Source: an uncultured Oscillospiraceae bacterium
GTDB lineage: Bacteria > Bacillota > Clostridia > Oscillospirales > Oscillospiraceae
Direction: 5' to 3'
NCBI GenBank assembly: GCA_934659445.1
Contig: CAKUHV010000059.1
Span: 1 to 10,818, forward strand
DNA length: 10,818 nucleotides
Shown here: in pieces, positions 1-6,812 of the stretch
How positions within the stretch are numbered: position 1 is the first letter of the stretch
How the letters are laid out: every line of letters begins with the position of its first letter
The notes under the pieces: generated by a model
What the model was told of the DNA's origin: nothing
The model's input: only the letters and a program-made list of their open reading frames with translations
Databases searched by the model: none
Position numbers and translations under genes: made by a program

Positions 1-210
1 AACGATATGAAATTGTGAAATCCGAACCCGCGCAAAGCCCTGTGCGGTGGACATTTTCAGCGGACGAAACGGCCGGAACTTCCAAAAATTTCGAGTCAGC
101 CCCGTTATGACCGCTTCGATACCGCTGCATATTTTCTTTGAGGACGGGGCCTACCCGTCCGGCAGGTCTTAGGATACCAGATGCGCCCCGGAAAATCAAG
201 CCCTGACCGG
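1..210. other. Non-coding left edge with small hairpins
   Basis: No gene is supported here. The reading frames that cross this stretch have no ribosome binding site and no recognisable protein features, and they run antisense to or out of frame with tatD. The stretch has more A/T runs than the neighbouring genes. It contains a hairpin at 28-47 (7-bp stem with one G-T pair, 6-nt loop) and another at 142-160 (7-bp perfect stem, loop GCCTA). Neither is followed by a T-run on either strand. It may be intergenic space upstream of an unseen neighbour or part of an interspersed repeat. The sequence alone does not decide. Confidence 0.5.
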
Positions 211-245
211 CAAAAACTCCGCCCGGTGCGGGCCGGGCGGGGAGT
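211..245 (-). terminator. Intrinsic terminator of the CLC-VOC-acyltransferase-tatD operon
   Basis: On the minus strand, 2 nt after the tatD stop codon, there is a GC-rich hairpin. The core is an 8-bp perfect stem (219-226 with 233-240) around a 6-nt loop. A 2-nt GG bulge follows, then 3 further pairs (216-218 with 243-245). The 3' side runs directly into TTTTTG (plus-strand A-run at 212-216). This is a standard Rho-independent terminator and closes the leftward operon. Confidence 0.85.
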
Positions 246-247
246 GG

Positions 248-1012
248 TCAGATGCGGAAAAAGCGCCTGCCGTTCTCCAGAGTGATCCGGGCCACCTCCT
301 CCGGGTCCATGCCCTTGATCTGGGCGATGGTCTCCGCCACCAGATGGACATGGGTGGAGTTGTTGCGCCTGCCCCGGAAGGGCACGGGGGAGAGATAGGG
401 GGAGTCCGTCTCGATCATAATACGGTCCATGGGCAGCCACCGGATCACCTCGTGGGAGCGCCGGGCGTTTTTATAGGTGATCACCCCGGTGAAGGAGAGC
501 ATCCACCCCAGCTTCACCAGCACCCTGGCGTCCTCCAGACTGCCGGAGTAGCAATGGTAGACCCCGGTGATGCCGGGGTGGGTGCGGACAATACTCAGAC
601 AGTCCTGATGGGCCTCCCGGTCGTGGATGATGACGGGCAGGTCCAGCTCCCCGGCCAGCTCCAGCTGCCTGTGCAGCACCTGCTGCTGGTGGGGACGGGG
701 CGGGTTCTCCTCCCAGTAGTAGTCCAGGCCGATCTCGCCGATGGCCCGCACCTTGGGACAGGCGGCCAGCCGCCGCAGCTCATCCAGCCAGCTTTCCTGC
801 CATCCGGCGCACTCTGAGGGGTGGACCCCCACGGCGGCGTAGACATGGGGGAACTGCTCCGCCAGCTCCACCGCCTTCTGAGATGAGGACAGATCACAGC
901 CGGGATTCAGGATCAGCTCCACCCCGTGCTCCGGCATGGAGGACAGCAGCGCCGTCCGGTCGCCATCGAAGGCGGAGTCGTCATAGTGGGCATGTGTATC
1001 AAAAAGACGCAT
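248..1012 (-). CDS. tatD: TatD-family metal-dependent hydrolase (DNase)
   Basis: A 254-residue protein, the normal length for TatD/YcfH-type cytoplasmic nucleases. These are TIM-barrel amidohydrolase-superfamily enzymes that use two metal ions to hydrolyse DNA, often as 3'-5' exonucleases. The metal-site signatures are present in order: THAH (His7, His9), VHPSE (His64), GEIGLDYY (Glu93), IIHDREA (His130), VYHCYSG (His153) and ETDSPYL (Asp203). The family motif PFRGRRNNS follows at about 211-219. The start codon is preceded by a GAGG Shine-Dalgarno in the 14-nt gap after the acyltransferase gene. It is the last gene of a four-gene leftward operon and ends at a terminator. The family assignment is firm. 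Which TatD paralogue this is (YcfH, YjjV or TatD type) cannot be told from the sequence alone, and its neighbours do not suggest a specialised role. Confidence 0.95.
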   Translation of the reverse strand: MRLFDTHAHYDDSAFDGDRTALLSSMPEHGVELILNPGCDLSSSQKAVELAEQFPHVYAAVGVHPSECAGWQESWLDELRRLAACPKVRAIGEIGLDYYWEENPPRPHQQQVLHRQLELAGELDLPVIIHDREAHQDCLSIVRTHPGITGVYHCYSGSLEDARVLVKLGWMLSFTGVITYKNARRSHEVIRWLPMDRIMIETDSPYLSPVPFRGRRNNSTHVHLVAETIAQIKGMDPEEVARITLENGRRFFRI

Positions 1013-1026
1013 AAAATAACCTCATA

Positions 1027-2067
1027 TCAGGTCAGCCATCCGCCCAACCCCGGGATCAGGCCGATAAGCAGGGCGAAGGGCACGGACAGGGCAAAGTATA
1101 TCAGGGCGAAGAAGGGCACGGACAGCACCGCCGGAAAGGCCAGCAGAGAGGCCCCGAACCACCGGAAGACCAGCACCCACAGCTGATGCACCAGATAGAC
1201 GCCGAAGGCGTACCGGCCCAGATTGTATACCGCCCGGCGGCGGGAGCGCTCCTCGCTGATGCCCAGCACATAGCGGAACAGGGTGCACAGGGCGGCGGCG
1301 GTGCAGACCACGCCGGGGGCCGTATAGGTGTCCAGAGACAGGCCAGGAAAGCGGTCGGCCATCAGGGTCACGGCCAGTCCGGCCACCCCCAGAATGTACA
1401 GAATATACTCCGACACCCGGCTGATCACATAGTGGTGCAGGTACCAGCCCCCCACGAAGTAGCCCACATATCCCGCCACCATGGGCACGTTCAGCCGGTC
1501 AAGCAGCAGGGGCAGCAGGTCGTTGGGCCGCAGGGCCAGCCACCGGGGCAGGACGGACGAGATGGCAAAGCACAGGGCCAGGAACCACAGCACCTCGCCC
1601 CGGGCGGCGGAGGAGGTGAACCTCCGCAGCACCGGCAGCACCAGATACAGACCGATCAGGCTGTACAGCATGGACAGATAGGAGGGTGAGCTGCCCCGGG
1701 CGGCGGCCCGCAGCTTCTGCCAGATCAGGGGCAGGGAGAAGCTGCCGCCCCCCAGCAGATGGGTGGTCACGGCGTAGACGGTCCCCCACACGATCAGAGT
1801 GACCAAAGTGGGCAGGACGTAGCCCAGCAGCATCCCGGACAGGGAGGCGCTCTTCCCGTCCTCCAAGGCGGACATCCCCCACAGCATGAACAGGGCGGGC
1901 ACCGCCCACAGGGTCAGCAGCACATAGACGCGGAACACCCGCTGATCCCCTGCCGTGGCGGCGGACAGGGCCGCCCCCTGACGGGCCAGCAGGCAGAGGA
2001 TGGCGCACAAAACGGCGAACAGCCGGAAAAAGCCCGGCCAGCCGGTGTTTTTCTCACTCTTTGCCAT
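1027..2067 (-). CDS. Acyltransferase-3-like multi-pass membrane protein, probable loss of catalytic His
   Basis: A 346-residue hydrophobic protein with about ten predicted membrane helices. Its layout resembles the acyltransferase 3 family (WecH/OafB-like O-acyltransferases that acetylate envelope glycans): an Arg at the head of helix 1 (Arg15), a VPxxFMxxG segment (56-64), an LYSLIGLYLVLPVLRRF block (134-150) and a GRYAFGVYLVH block (284-294) near the C-terminus. Two family hallmarks are missing. The His expected 11 residues after Arg15 (R-X10-H) is Leu26, and the His-Leu-Trp usually found before the LIGLYL block reads Tyr130-Leu-Ser. Such a protein may be inactive, may act as a transporter or sensor, or may belong to a divergent branch. 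The start has a GAGG ribosome binding site. It sits 9 nt after the VOC gene and 14 nt before tatD, so it is translated within the operon. Family assignment is moderately confident and the substrate is unknown. Confidence 0.75.
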   Translation of the reverse strand: MAKSEKNTGWPGFFRLFAVLCAILCLLARQGAALSAATAGDQRVFRVYVLLTLWAVPALFMLWGMSALEDGKSASLSGMLLGYVLPTLVTLIVWGTVYAVTTHLLGGGSFSLPLIWQKLRAAARGSSPSYLSMLYSLIGLYLVLPVLRRFTSSAARGEVLWFLALCFAISSVLPRWLALRPNDLLPLLLDRLNVPMVAGYVGYFVGGWYLHHYVISRVSEYILYILGVAGLAVTLMADRFPGLSLDTYTAPGVVCTAAALCTLFRYVLGISEERSRRRAVYNLGRYAFGVYLVHQLWVLVFRWFGASLLAFPAVLSVPFFALIYFALSVPFALLIGLIPGLGGWLT

Positions 2068-2076
2068 GGAGCTGCC

Positions 2077-2448
2077 TCACTTGCGGCTGGGGACGATCTC
2101 GATCCAGTACCCGTCCGGGTCCTGAATGAAGTAGATGCCCATGGCGGGGTTCTCAAAGCAGATGCAGCCCATGTCCCGGTGCAGCTGATGCAGACGGTCG
2201 AACTCGTCCGTGTGGAAGGCCAGGTGGAACTCCTCCTCCCCCAGGTCATAGGGCTGGGTGCGGTCCCGCAGCCAGGTCAGCTCCAGCAGGAAGGGGCTGT
2301 CCGCTGCGTCCTTCAGATAGACCAGCTTGAAGGCACCGTCGGCGGCCTCCTTCTCACGGGCCACGGACAGATCCAGGGCCCGGCGGTAGAAGTCCAGACT
2401 GCGCTCCAGGTCCAGAACGTTGAAATTGAAGTGATAAAAGGTGGTCAT
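2077..2448 (-). CDS. VOC-family protein, glyoxalase I-like
   Basis: A 123-residue single-module vicinal-oxygen-chelate protein made of two beta-alpha-beta-beta-beta units. It matches the length and motif order of lactoylglutathione lyase (GloA), which converts the methylglyoxal-thiol hemithioacetal to a lactoyl thioester in the cytoplasm. The expected four metal ligands are all present: His6 (YHFNFNV), Glu56 (LLELTW), His75 (EFHLAFHTDE) and Glu117 (DPDGYWIEIVP). The LERSLDFYRRALDL helix (14-27) is the usual family motif. A strong AAAGGAG ribosome binding site lies in the 18-nt gap after the CLC gene, and the next gene begins 9 nt downstream. A complete ligand set argues for an active metalloenzyme, but VOC proteins diverge widely. 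Glyoxalase I activity is therefore likely, not shown, and low-GC and high-GC Firmicutes often lack glutathione. Confidence 0.85.
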   Translation of the reverse strand: MTTFYHFNFNVLDLERSLDFYRRALDLSVAREKEAADGAFKLVYLKDAADSPFLLELTWLRDRTQPYDLGEEEFHLAFHTDEFDRLHQLHRDMGCICFENPAMGIYFIQDPDGYWIEIVPSRK

Positions 2449-2466
2449 AAAAAGCTCCTTTCCCGG

Positions 2467-3723
2467 TCATTTAGCGCTGGCGTCAACGCGCTCAGTGCGG
2501 AATTTGGAGTAGATGATGTGCTGCTCGCTGTACAGGCCGTAGTAGCCCGAAAGCATATAGGCGACCCCGATGCACAGGGCGTACAGGGGCAGGGACTGCC
2601 CGCCGAACAGCTCATAGGCCAGCAGGATAGCGGTCATGGGGCAGTTGGTGGCGCCGCAGAAGGTGGCCGCCATGGCAAGAGCCCCGGCAAAGGAGGCGGG
2701 CATGGACAGCAGGGGGGATACCGCCGCGCCGAAGGTGCAGCCCACGGAGAGGACAGGGACGATCTCGCCCCCCCGGAAGCCCGCCCCCAGGGTAAGGGCG
2801 GTGAAGAGCATCTTCAGCAGAAAGGCCTCCGGCCGGACGTTCCCGGCCAGAGCGGCCCGGATCAGGCCATCCCCCGCGCCGTTATAGCTCTGATCCCCCA
2901 CCAGCAGGGTCAGCAGCAGCACCAGAGCGCCCCCCAGGGCGGCCCGGAGCACCGGATCGGGGGCGACGCGCTGATACAGATGGGGGGCGGCGTGGGTCGC
3001 CTTGCAGAACCAGATGGACAGCACCGCGCACAGCACGCCCAGGGCCATGACCTGCACCATGGACAGGGGGGACAGTTCCATGAACTCCGTCACCGTGTAG
3101 CTGGGGGCCAGGTGCATCCCGAAGGCCCGGGCCACCAGCAGGGCGGTGAGGGAGGAGATTAGACAGGGGACGATGGCCGCGTAATACATCACGCCCACGC
3201 TGACCACCTCCATGGCGAACACAGCGGCGGTCAGGGGGGTGCCGAACAGGCCAGAAAAGGCCGCCGCCATGCCGCACATGACCAGCACGCGGCTGTCCTT
3301 GGCGTCCAGACGGATCCTGCGGCCCGCCCAGGCGGACAGAGAGCCGCCCAGCTGAAGGGCCGCCCCCTCCCGTCCGGCGGAGCCGCCCACCAGATGGGTC
3401 AGGATGGTGGAGACAAAGATCAGGGGGGCGGTGCGCAGGCGCATGGGCTCCGCGTCCCGCACGGCCACCAGCACCAGGTTGGTGCCCCGGTCCTTTTCCA
3501 TCCCGCACACGCGGTAGAGCAGGACGATGGCCATGCCCCCCAGAGGCAGCAGCCAGATGATCCACGGGAACTGCCCCCGCAGGGCGGTGGCCAGGTCGAT
3601 GCCCTTGTGAAAGACCACGGCGACAAAGCCGGCAAAAATGCCCATATTCCCGGCGTACAGCACCCACTTCAAGAAAGAAAGCGCTTCTCTGATATGGCCC
3701 TGCACCCGCGGCGAGAGCTCCAT
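2467..3723 (-). CDS. CLC-family anion channel/antiporter, sycA-like branch
   Basis: A 418-residue integral membrane protein of the CLC superfamily, which forms dimeric Cl-/H+ or F-/H+ antiporters and channels with one pore per subunit. The filter segment GGSAGREGAALQLGG (113-127) carries the gating glutamate Glu119. The later filter loop is GFRGGEIVP (315-323) in place of the canonical GxFxP. The classical GSGIP loop that supplies the central Ser in E. coli ClcA is replaced by the region around GTNL (80-83). These changes are typical of the sycA-like branch, which includes the CLC-F fluoride exporters. No cytoplasmic CBS domains are present. It is the first gene of the leftward operon. ATG 3723 is preceded by AAGGGGA about 8 nt upstream, and a promoter lies about 90 nt upstream. 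The leader shows no fluoride riboswitch that I can recognise. Family is firm, ion selectivity is open. Confidence 0.92.
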   Translation of the reverse strand: MELSPRVQGHIREALSFLKWVLYAGNMGIFAGFVAVVFHKGIDLATALRGQFPWIIWLLPLGGMAIVLLYRVCGMEKDRGTNLVLVAVRDAEPMRLRTAPLIFVSTILTHLVGGSAGREGAALQLGGSLSAWAGRRIRLDAKDSRVLVMCGMAAAFSGLFGTPLTAAVFAMEVVSVGVMYYAAIVPCLISSLTALLVARAFGMHLAPSYTVTEFMELSPLSMVQVMALGVLCAVLSIWFCKATHAAPHLYQRVAPDPVLRAALGGALVLLLTLLVGDQSYNGAGDGLIRAALAGNVRPEAFLLKMLFTALTLGAGFRGGEIVPVLSVGCTFGAAVSPLLSMPASFAGALAMAATFCGATNCPMTAILLAYELFGGQSLPLYALCIGVAYMLSGYYGLYSEQHIIYSKFRTERVDASAK

Positions 3724-3815
3724 GACGACCGTCCCCTTCCAGGTGCGCGGCGGCGGGCCGCGCCCTGTTGTAAAACTGCTTGCAGCCGCCCCGGCGCGGG
3801 GCAGGCTGACACTTT

Positions 3816-3824
3816 ATTATACCA
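3816..3824 (-). promoter_or_regulatory. Extended -10 promoter of the CLC operon
   Basis: Reading leftward, 3824-3816 gives TGG-TATAAT, a perfect -10 box with the extended TG motif. The -35 region (about 3839-3844, ATGCAA with 17-bp spacing) is weak, which is usual for extended -10 promoters. Transcription would begin near 3809, giving a leader of about 86 nt before the CLC start codon. The leader is GC-rich and can fold, but I recognise no known riboswitch in it. Confidence 0.7.
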
Positions 3825-3850
3825 TAGATCCCGGCGGTTTGCATCTGTTT

Positions 3851-3866
3851 TTTCGCCCGGTTTCGC
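3851..3866. repeat. TTTCGC direct repeat between divergent promoters
   Basis: TTTCGC occurs at 3851-3856 and again at 3861-3866, exactly 10 bp apart, so both copies face the same side of the helix. The pair lies between two divergent promoters, at roughly -52 to -67 from the rightward start site and -42 to -57 from the leftward one. This is a plausible operator position, but the repeat is short and may be chance. Confidence 0.25.
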
Positions 3867-3882
3867 AGGAAGGCGGCAGTGC

Positions 3883-3911
3883 TTGCAAATAAGCAAAAAA
3901 TGTGCTATCAT
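3883..3911 (+). promoter_or_regulatory. Sigma-A-type promoter of the beta-CASP nuclease unit
   Basis: TTGCAA (3883-3888), a 17-bp spacer and TATCAT (3906-3911) form a good -35/-10 pair. The -10 is also preceded by TGC, an extended -10 motif. The start site would be near 3918, leaving a leader of about 93 nt. This leader holds a second GGAGG at 3926-3930 and a short overlapping frame at 3944-4069. Confidence 0.75.
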
Positions 3912-4010
3912 ATACAGTCAGAATCGGAGGCGTTTTGGACGATATGACCAACGCCGCCGGAATGCAGCAACGATCCGAGCAACAGCAAACAGATTTTAGG
4001 AGGTCCCACT

Positions 4011-5612
4011 ATGAAGCTGTCTTTCTTCGGCGCAGCCCACGCCGTTACCGGAAGCTGCCACTGTCTTGAGGTCGGCGGCAAAAAGATCCTGATCGACTGC
4101 GGCCTGCAGCAGGGCCGGGACGAGCACGATGACAACGCCCTGTGCTTCGAGCCCAGCCAGATCGACTACGTCATCGTCACCCACGCCCACATCGACCACA
4201 CCGGCCGTATTCCCCTGCTGGTGAAGTCCGGCTTCTCCGGCCGGATCTTCACCACCCGCCTGACAGGGCGGCTCATGTCCATCATGCTGCGGGACTCCGC
4301 CTTCATTCAGGAGGGGGACGCCCAGTGGCAGAACCAGAAGGGCAAGCGCGCCGGCCGCCCGCCGGTAGAACCCCTTTACACCGTGGCCGACGCCGAGGCC
4401 GCCATGCAGCTGGTGAGCACCTTTGAGTACGGCCAGATCTTCGATGTGTGCGAGGGGGTCAAGGTGCGCTTTGTAGATGCGGGCCACCTGCTGGGCTCCG
4501 CCTGCGCCGAGATCTGGGCCACCGAGGGGGACGTGACCAAGAAGATCGTCTTCTCCGGCGACCTGGGCAATTCGGATCAGCCTATCATCCGGGACCCCTC
4601 ACTGGTGGACCAGGCGGACTATGTGGTGATGGAGTCCACCTACGGCGACCGGAACCACGAGATCCCCGAGAGCTATGTGGAGTCCCTGGCCCAGCTGATC
4701 GACGAGACCTTTGCCAAGGGGGGCAACGTGATCATCCCCTCCTTCGCCGTGGGCCGCACTCAGGAGCTGCTGTACTTCATCCGGGAGATCAAGAACCGCC
4801 GTCTGGTACAGTCGGTCCCCAACTTCGCCGTTTATGTGGACAGTCCGCTGGCGGTAGAGGCCACCAAGATCTTTGCCGGCGACCTGCGGGGCTATCTGGA
4901 TGAGGAGGCTATCGCCGTGCTCCAGGGGGGCGACAATCTGTTCACCTTCCCCGGCCTGTCCTACAGCCAGACCTCCGAAGAGTCCAAGGCCCTGAACGCC
5001 GACCGCAACCCCAAGGTCATCATCTCCGCCTCCGGCATGTGCGACGCCGGCCGCATCCGCCACCACCTGAAGCACAACCTGTGGCGCCCCGAGTGCGCCG
5101 TGGTGTTCGTGGGCTATCAGGGGGAGGGCACTCTGGGCCGCCGTCTGCTGGAGGGGGCCAAGAGCGTAAAGCTCTTTGGCGAGGAGATCGCCGTCCGGGC
5201 CCGCATCGTCAACTTCAAGGGCATGTCCTCTCACGCCGATCGGGACCACCTGATCGCCTGGGTGCGCCACTTCGCCCCCGCGCCGGCGCACGTGTTCGTG
5301 GTACATGGGGACAGCCCTGTGACCGAGCACTTCGCCGCCGCCCTGCAGGACATGGGCATGAACGCCCACGCCCCCCTGTATGAGGAGGTCTACGATCTGG
5401 CCGCCAACAGGATGCTGGCCGAGGGCGTGGTCCTTGAGACGAAGAAGACCACCGGCCCCGCCACTGCCCCCGCCTCCCCCGCCTATCAGCGGCTGCAGGA
5501 CGTGTCCAGAGACCTGGAGCGTCTGGTGGCCGCCAGCCGCGGCCTGCCCAACAGGGATCTGGCCCGTCTGGCCGACCAGATCCGGCAGATCATGGACAAG
5601 TGGCAGGGCTGA
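4011..5612 (+). CDS. Beta-CASP metallo-beta-lactamase ribonuclease-like protein
   Basis: A 533-residue cytoplasmic protein with the full architecture of bacterial CPSF73-like beta-CASP nucleases (TTHA0252/YSH1 type), which cut RNA with two zinc ions. The metallo-beta-lactamase half gives GAAHAVTGSCH (7-17), the HAHIDH zinc motif (58-63), DAGHLLGSA (His159) and FSGDLG (Asp184). The beta-CASP half gives ESTYGD (208-213), PSFAVGRTQE (243-252), SASGMCDAGR (339-348), GMSSHAD (His408) and VVHGD (His432). All expected metal and phosphate-binding residues appear present, so it is probably active. A Pro/Ala linker near 480-490 leads to a short helical C-terminal tail, possibly for oligomer or RNA contacts. 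ATG 4011 follows TAGGAGG at optimal distance. A DUF975 gene begins 40 nt downstream without an intervening terminator, so the two are probably co-transcribed. Exact RNA targets are unknown. Confidence 0.93.
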   Translation: MKLSFFGAAHAVTGSCHCLEVGGKKILIDCGLQQGRDEHDDNALCFEPSQIDYVIVTHAHIDHTGRIPLLVKSGFSGRIFTTRLTGRLMSIMLRDSAFIQEGDAQWQNQKGKRAGRPPVEPLYTVADAEAAMQLVSTFEYGQIFDVCEGVKVRFVDAGHLLGSACAEIWATEGDVTKKIVFSGDLGNSDQPIIRDPSLVDQADYVVMESTYGDRNHEIPESYVESLAQLIDETFAKGGNVIIPSFAVGRTQELLYFIREIKNRRLVQSVPNFAVYVDSPLAVEATKIFAGDLRGYLDEEAIAVLQGGDNLFTFPGLSYSQTSEESKALNADRNPKVIISASGMCDAGRIRHHLKHNLWRPECAVVFVGYQGEGTLGRRLLEGAKSVKLFGEEIAVRARIVNFKGMSSHADRDHLIAWVRHFAPAPAHVFVVHGDSPVTEHFAAALQDMGMNAHAPLYEEVYDLAANRMLAEGVVLETKKTTGPATAPASPAYQRLQDVSRDLERLVAASRGLPNRDLARLADQIRQIMDKWQG

Positions 5613-5652
5613 GCGCAGCCTGATCCCCGTCAGCAGAAAGGAAACGACCCCA

Positions 5653-6612
5653 ATGACAGAAAACTATCAGCAGCTGATGCAGATGCTCCGACCCGCGGCG
5701 GTCCGCCGCCGCGCCCGCGAGCGAATGGGACAGACCAGACCCGCCTTCTGGGTGGTCGCTCTGGTGGTTCTGGTGCTCACCAGTCTGATCCCCAACGCGG
5801 TGACAGGGCTGTGCCCCGCCGTGACCGCCGGCGGAGACATCAGCGGCCCCGGCCTGTTCCTGTATATTCTGATGAACCTGTTCGCATGGATCATCACCTT
5901 CGGCTTTGTGTGGTGGTCGCTGGACTGCTCCGACGGCCTGCGGGGGGAGTACGCCCCCGGCATCCACACCCTGTTCAACGGCTTTTCCATGGTGACCGGC
6001 GTCCTGCTGCTGGAGGTGAATCTGGCGGCGCGGATGCTGCTGTGGAGTCTGGCGATCTCGGTGCCCGTCTCATTGCTGACTGTGATGACAGTCCTGTGGT
6101 CGGGCAGCGTCAACTCCCTGTATGTTCTGGCTGTTATAGCCAGCCTCGGGCTCTGTTACGCCGTCAGTCTGCGCTACGCGCTGGCCCGATATCTGTATAT
6201 CGAGCAGCCGGAGGAGGAGCGCAGCGTCAGCCGGGCCATCCGGGACAGCGTCGGGCTGATGCGGGGCTGGAAGCTGGAGCTGTTCAAGCTGCGGCTGTCC
6301 TTTGCGGGGTGGTACCTGCTGGAGTTGGCGCTGGTGGTGCTGGCCGTCCTTCTGGTGGGCTTTGCGGGACTGGTGGAACTGTCCGCCCTGTGGACGGTCA
6401 TCCGCGGCGGGGGCGTTCTGTCCGCCCTGGGAACGGTGCTGGCCGTGCCTGCGGCGGAGCTGGCCGTCACCCTGCTGCCCCTGCCCCTGAACCTGTGGCT
6501 CACGCCGTATACCAACGTGGCCGAAGCCGGGTTCTACCGCCTGCGCGTCCAGCTGGCCCAGTGCCCGCCCCCGGTGTATGAGCACGGAGAGGACGACCGG
6601 GAGCAGCCGTAA
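5653..6612 (+). CDS. DUF975 family integral membrane protein
   Basis: A 319-residue hydrophobic protein of unknown function. It begins with a short basic cytoplasmic N-terminus (PAAVRRRARERM, 14-25), followed by about six membrane segments (near 31-50, 67-90, 112-145, 155-175, 217-240 and 260-282). The family signature appears as a charged loop after the fourth segment (IEQPEEERSVSRAIRDS, 183-199), then GLMRGWKLELFKLRLSF (201-217), and a C-terminal WLTPYTNVAEAGFYRLR (282-298). ATG 5653 is chosen over the upstream in-frame ATG at 5380. It has an AGAAAGGA ribosome binding site, the protein from there matches the family's usual start, and the extra 91 codons lie inside the nuclease gene and translate to Pro/Arg-rich shadow sequence. 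It follows the nuclease by 40 nt and is followed by a likely terminator. Confidence 0.85.
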   Translation: MTENYQQLMQMLRPAAVRRRARERMGQTRPAFWVVALVVLVLTSLIPNAVTGLCPAVTAGGDISGPGLFLYILMNLFAWIITFGFVWWSLDCSDGLRGEYAPGIHTLFNGFSMVTGVLLLEVNLAARMLLWSLAISVPVSLLTVMTVLWSGSVNSLYVLAVIASLGLCYAVSLRYALARYLYIEQPEEERSVSRAIRDSVGLMRGWKLELFKLRLSFAGWYLLELALVVLAVLLVGFAGLVELSALWTVIRGGGVLSALGTVLAVPAAELAVTLLPLPLNLWLTPYTNVAEAGFYRLRVQLAQCPPPVYEHGEDDREQP

Positions 6613-6623
6613 AGCAAAACGTC

Positions 6624-6650
6624 AAGCCCTTCGGCCATGCCGGAGGGTTT
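6624..6650 (+). terminator. Probable terminator after the DUF975 gene
   Basis: A 12-bp stem (6624-6635 with 6639-6650, two G-T pairs) around a 3-nt CAT loop lies 11 nt after the stop codon. The 3' tail is only moderately T-rich (the stem ends in TTT, then GGTTCATTG), so termination may be incomplete. A new promoter follows about 60 nt downstream, which supports a transcript boundary here. Confidence 0.6.
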
Positions 6651-6712
6651 GGTTCATTGTGGCCGGGTTCTGGCGGCATCCGCGGTGCGGCGCCATTTTC
6701 TCTGCCGCCTTC

Positions 6713-6741
6713 TTGCACAGAGGGGGAAAATCCGGTATACT
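6713..6741 (+). promoter_or_regulatory. Promoter of the rRNA methyltransferase unit
   Basis: TTGCAC (6713-6718), a 17-bp spacer and TATACT (6736-6741) form a near-consensus sigma-A promoter. The start site is expected near 6748, giving a 65-nt leader. The leader ends in a GC-rich segment (6783-6800) with overlapping palindromes, then the ribosome binding site. Confidence 0.75.
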
Positions 6742-6800
6742 GTAAAGGAAATGATAAGCAGCGGCCTGAGCGTCTGTCCGGAGCGGCGCGCCGGAGCCGC

Positions 6801-6808
6801 AGGAGGAG
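6801..6808 (+). promoter_or_regulatory. Ribosome binding site deciding the methyltransferase start
   Basis: AGGAGGAG lies 4 nt upstream of ATG 6813. It selects this start over the in-frame ATG at 6657. That earlier start would place the promoter inside the coding region and add 52 residues unlike the family. Confidence 0.8.
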
Positions 6809-6812
6809 ACCC

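Noticed and set aside
1759..3162. A 467-codon rightward frame rich in Gly, Gln and His
   Set aside because: It runs antisense across three well-supported leftward genes, has no ribosome binding site or domain, and its composition is that expected from the reverse strand of GC-rich coding DNA.
3724..3815. Fluoride riboswitch in the CLC leader
   Set aside because: I looked for the conserved GAUGG/AUGAC-type elements of the crcB motif on the minus strand and did not find them.
5380..5652. N-terminal extension of the DUF975 protein
   Set aside because: It lies inside the nuclease gene in another frame and is Pro/Arg/Trp-rich. The ribosome binding site and family start are at 5653.
6657..6812. 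N-terminal extension of the methyltransferase
   Set aside because: The promoter at 6713-6741 and the AGGAGGAG site at 6801-6808 lie within it, so translation must begin at 6813.
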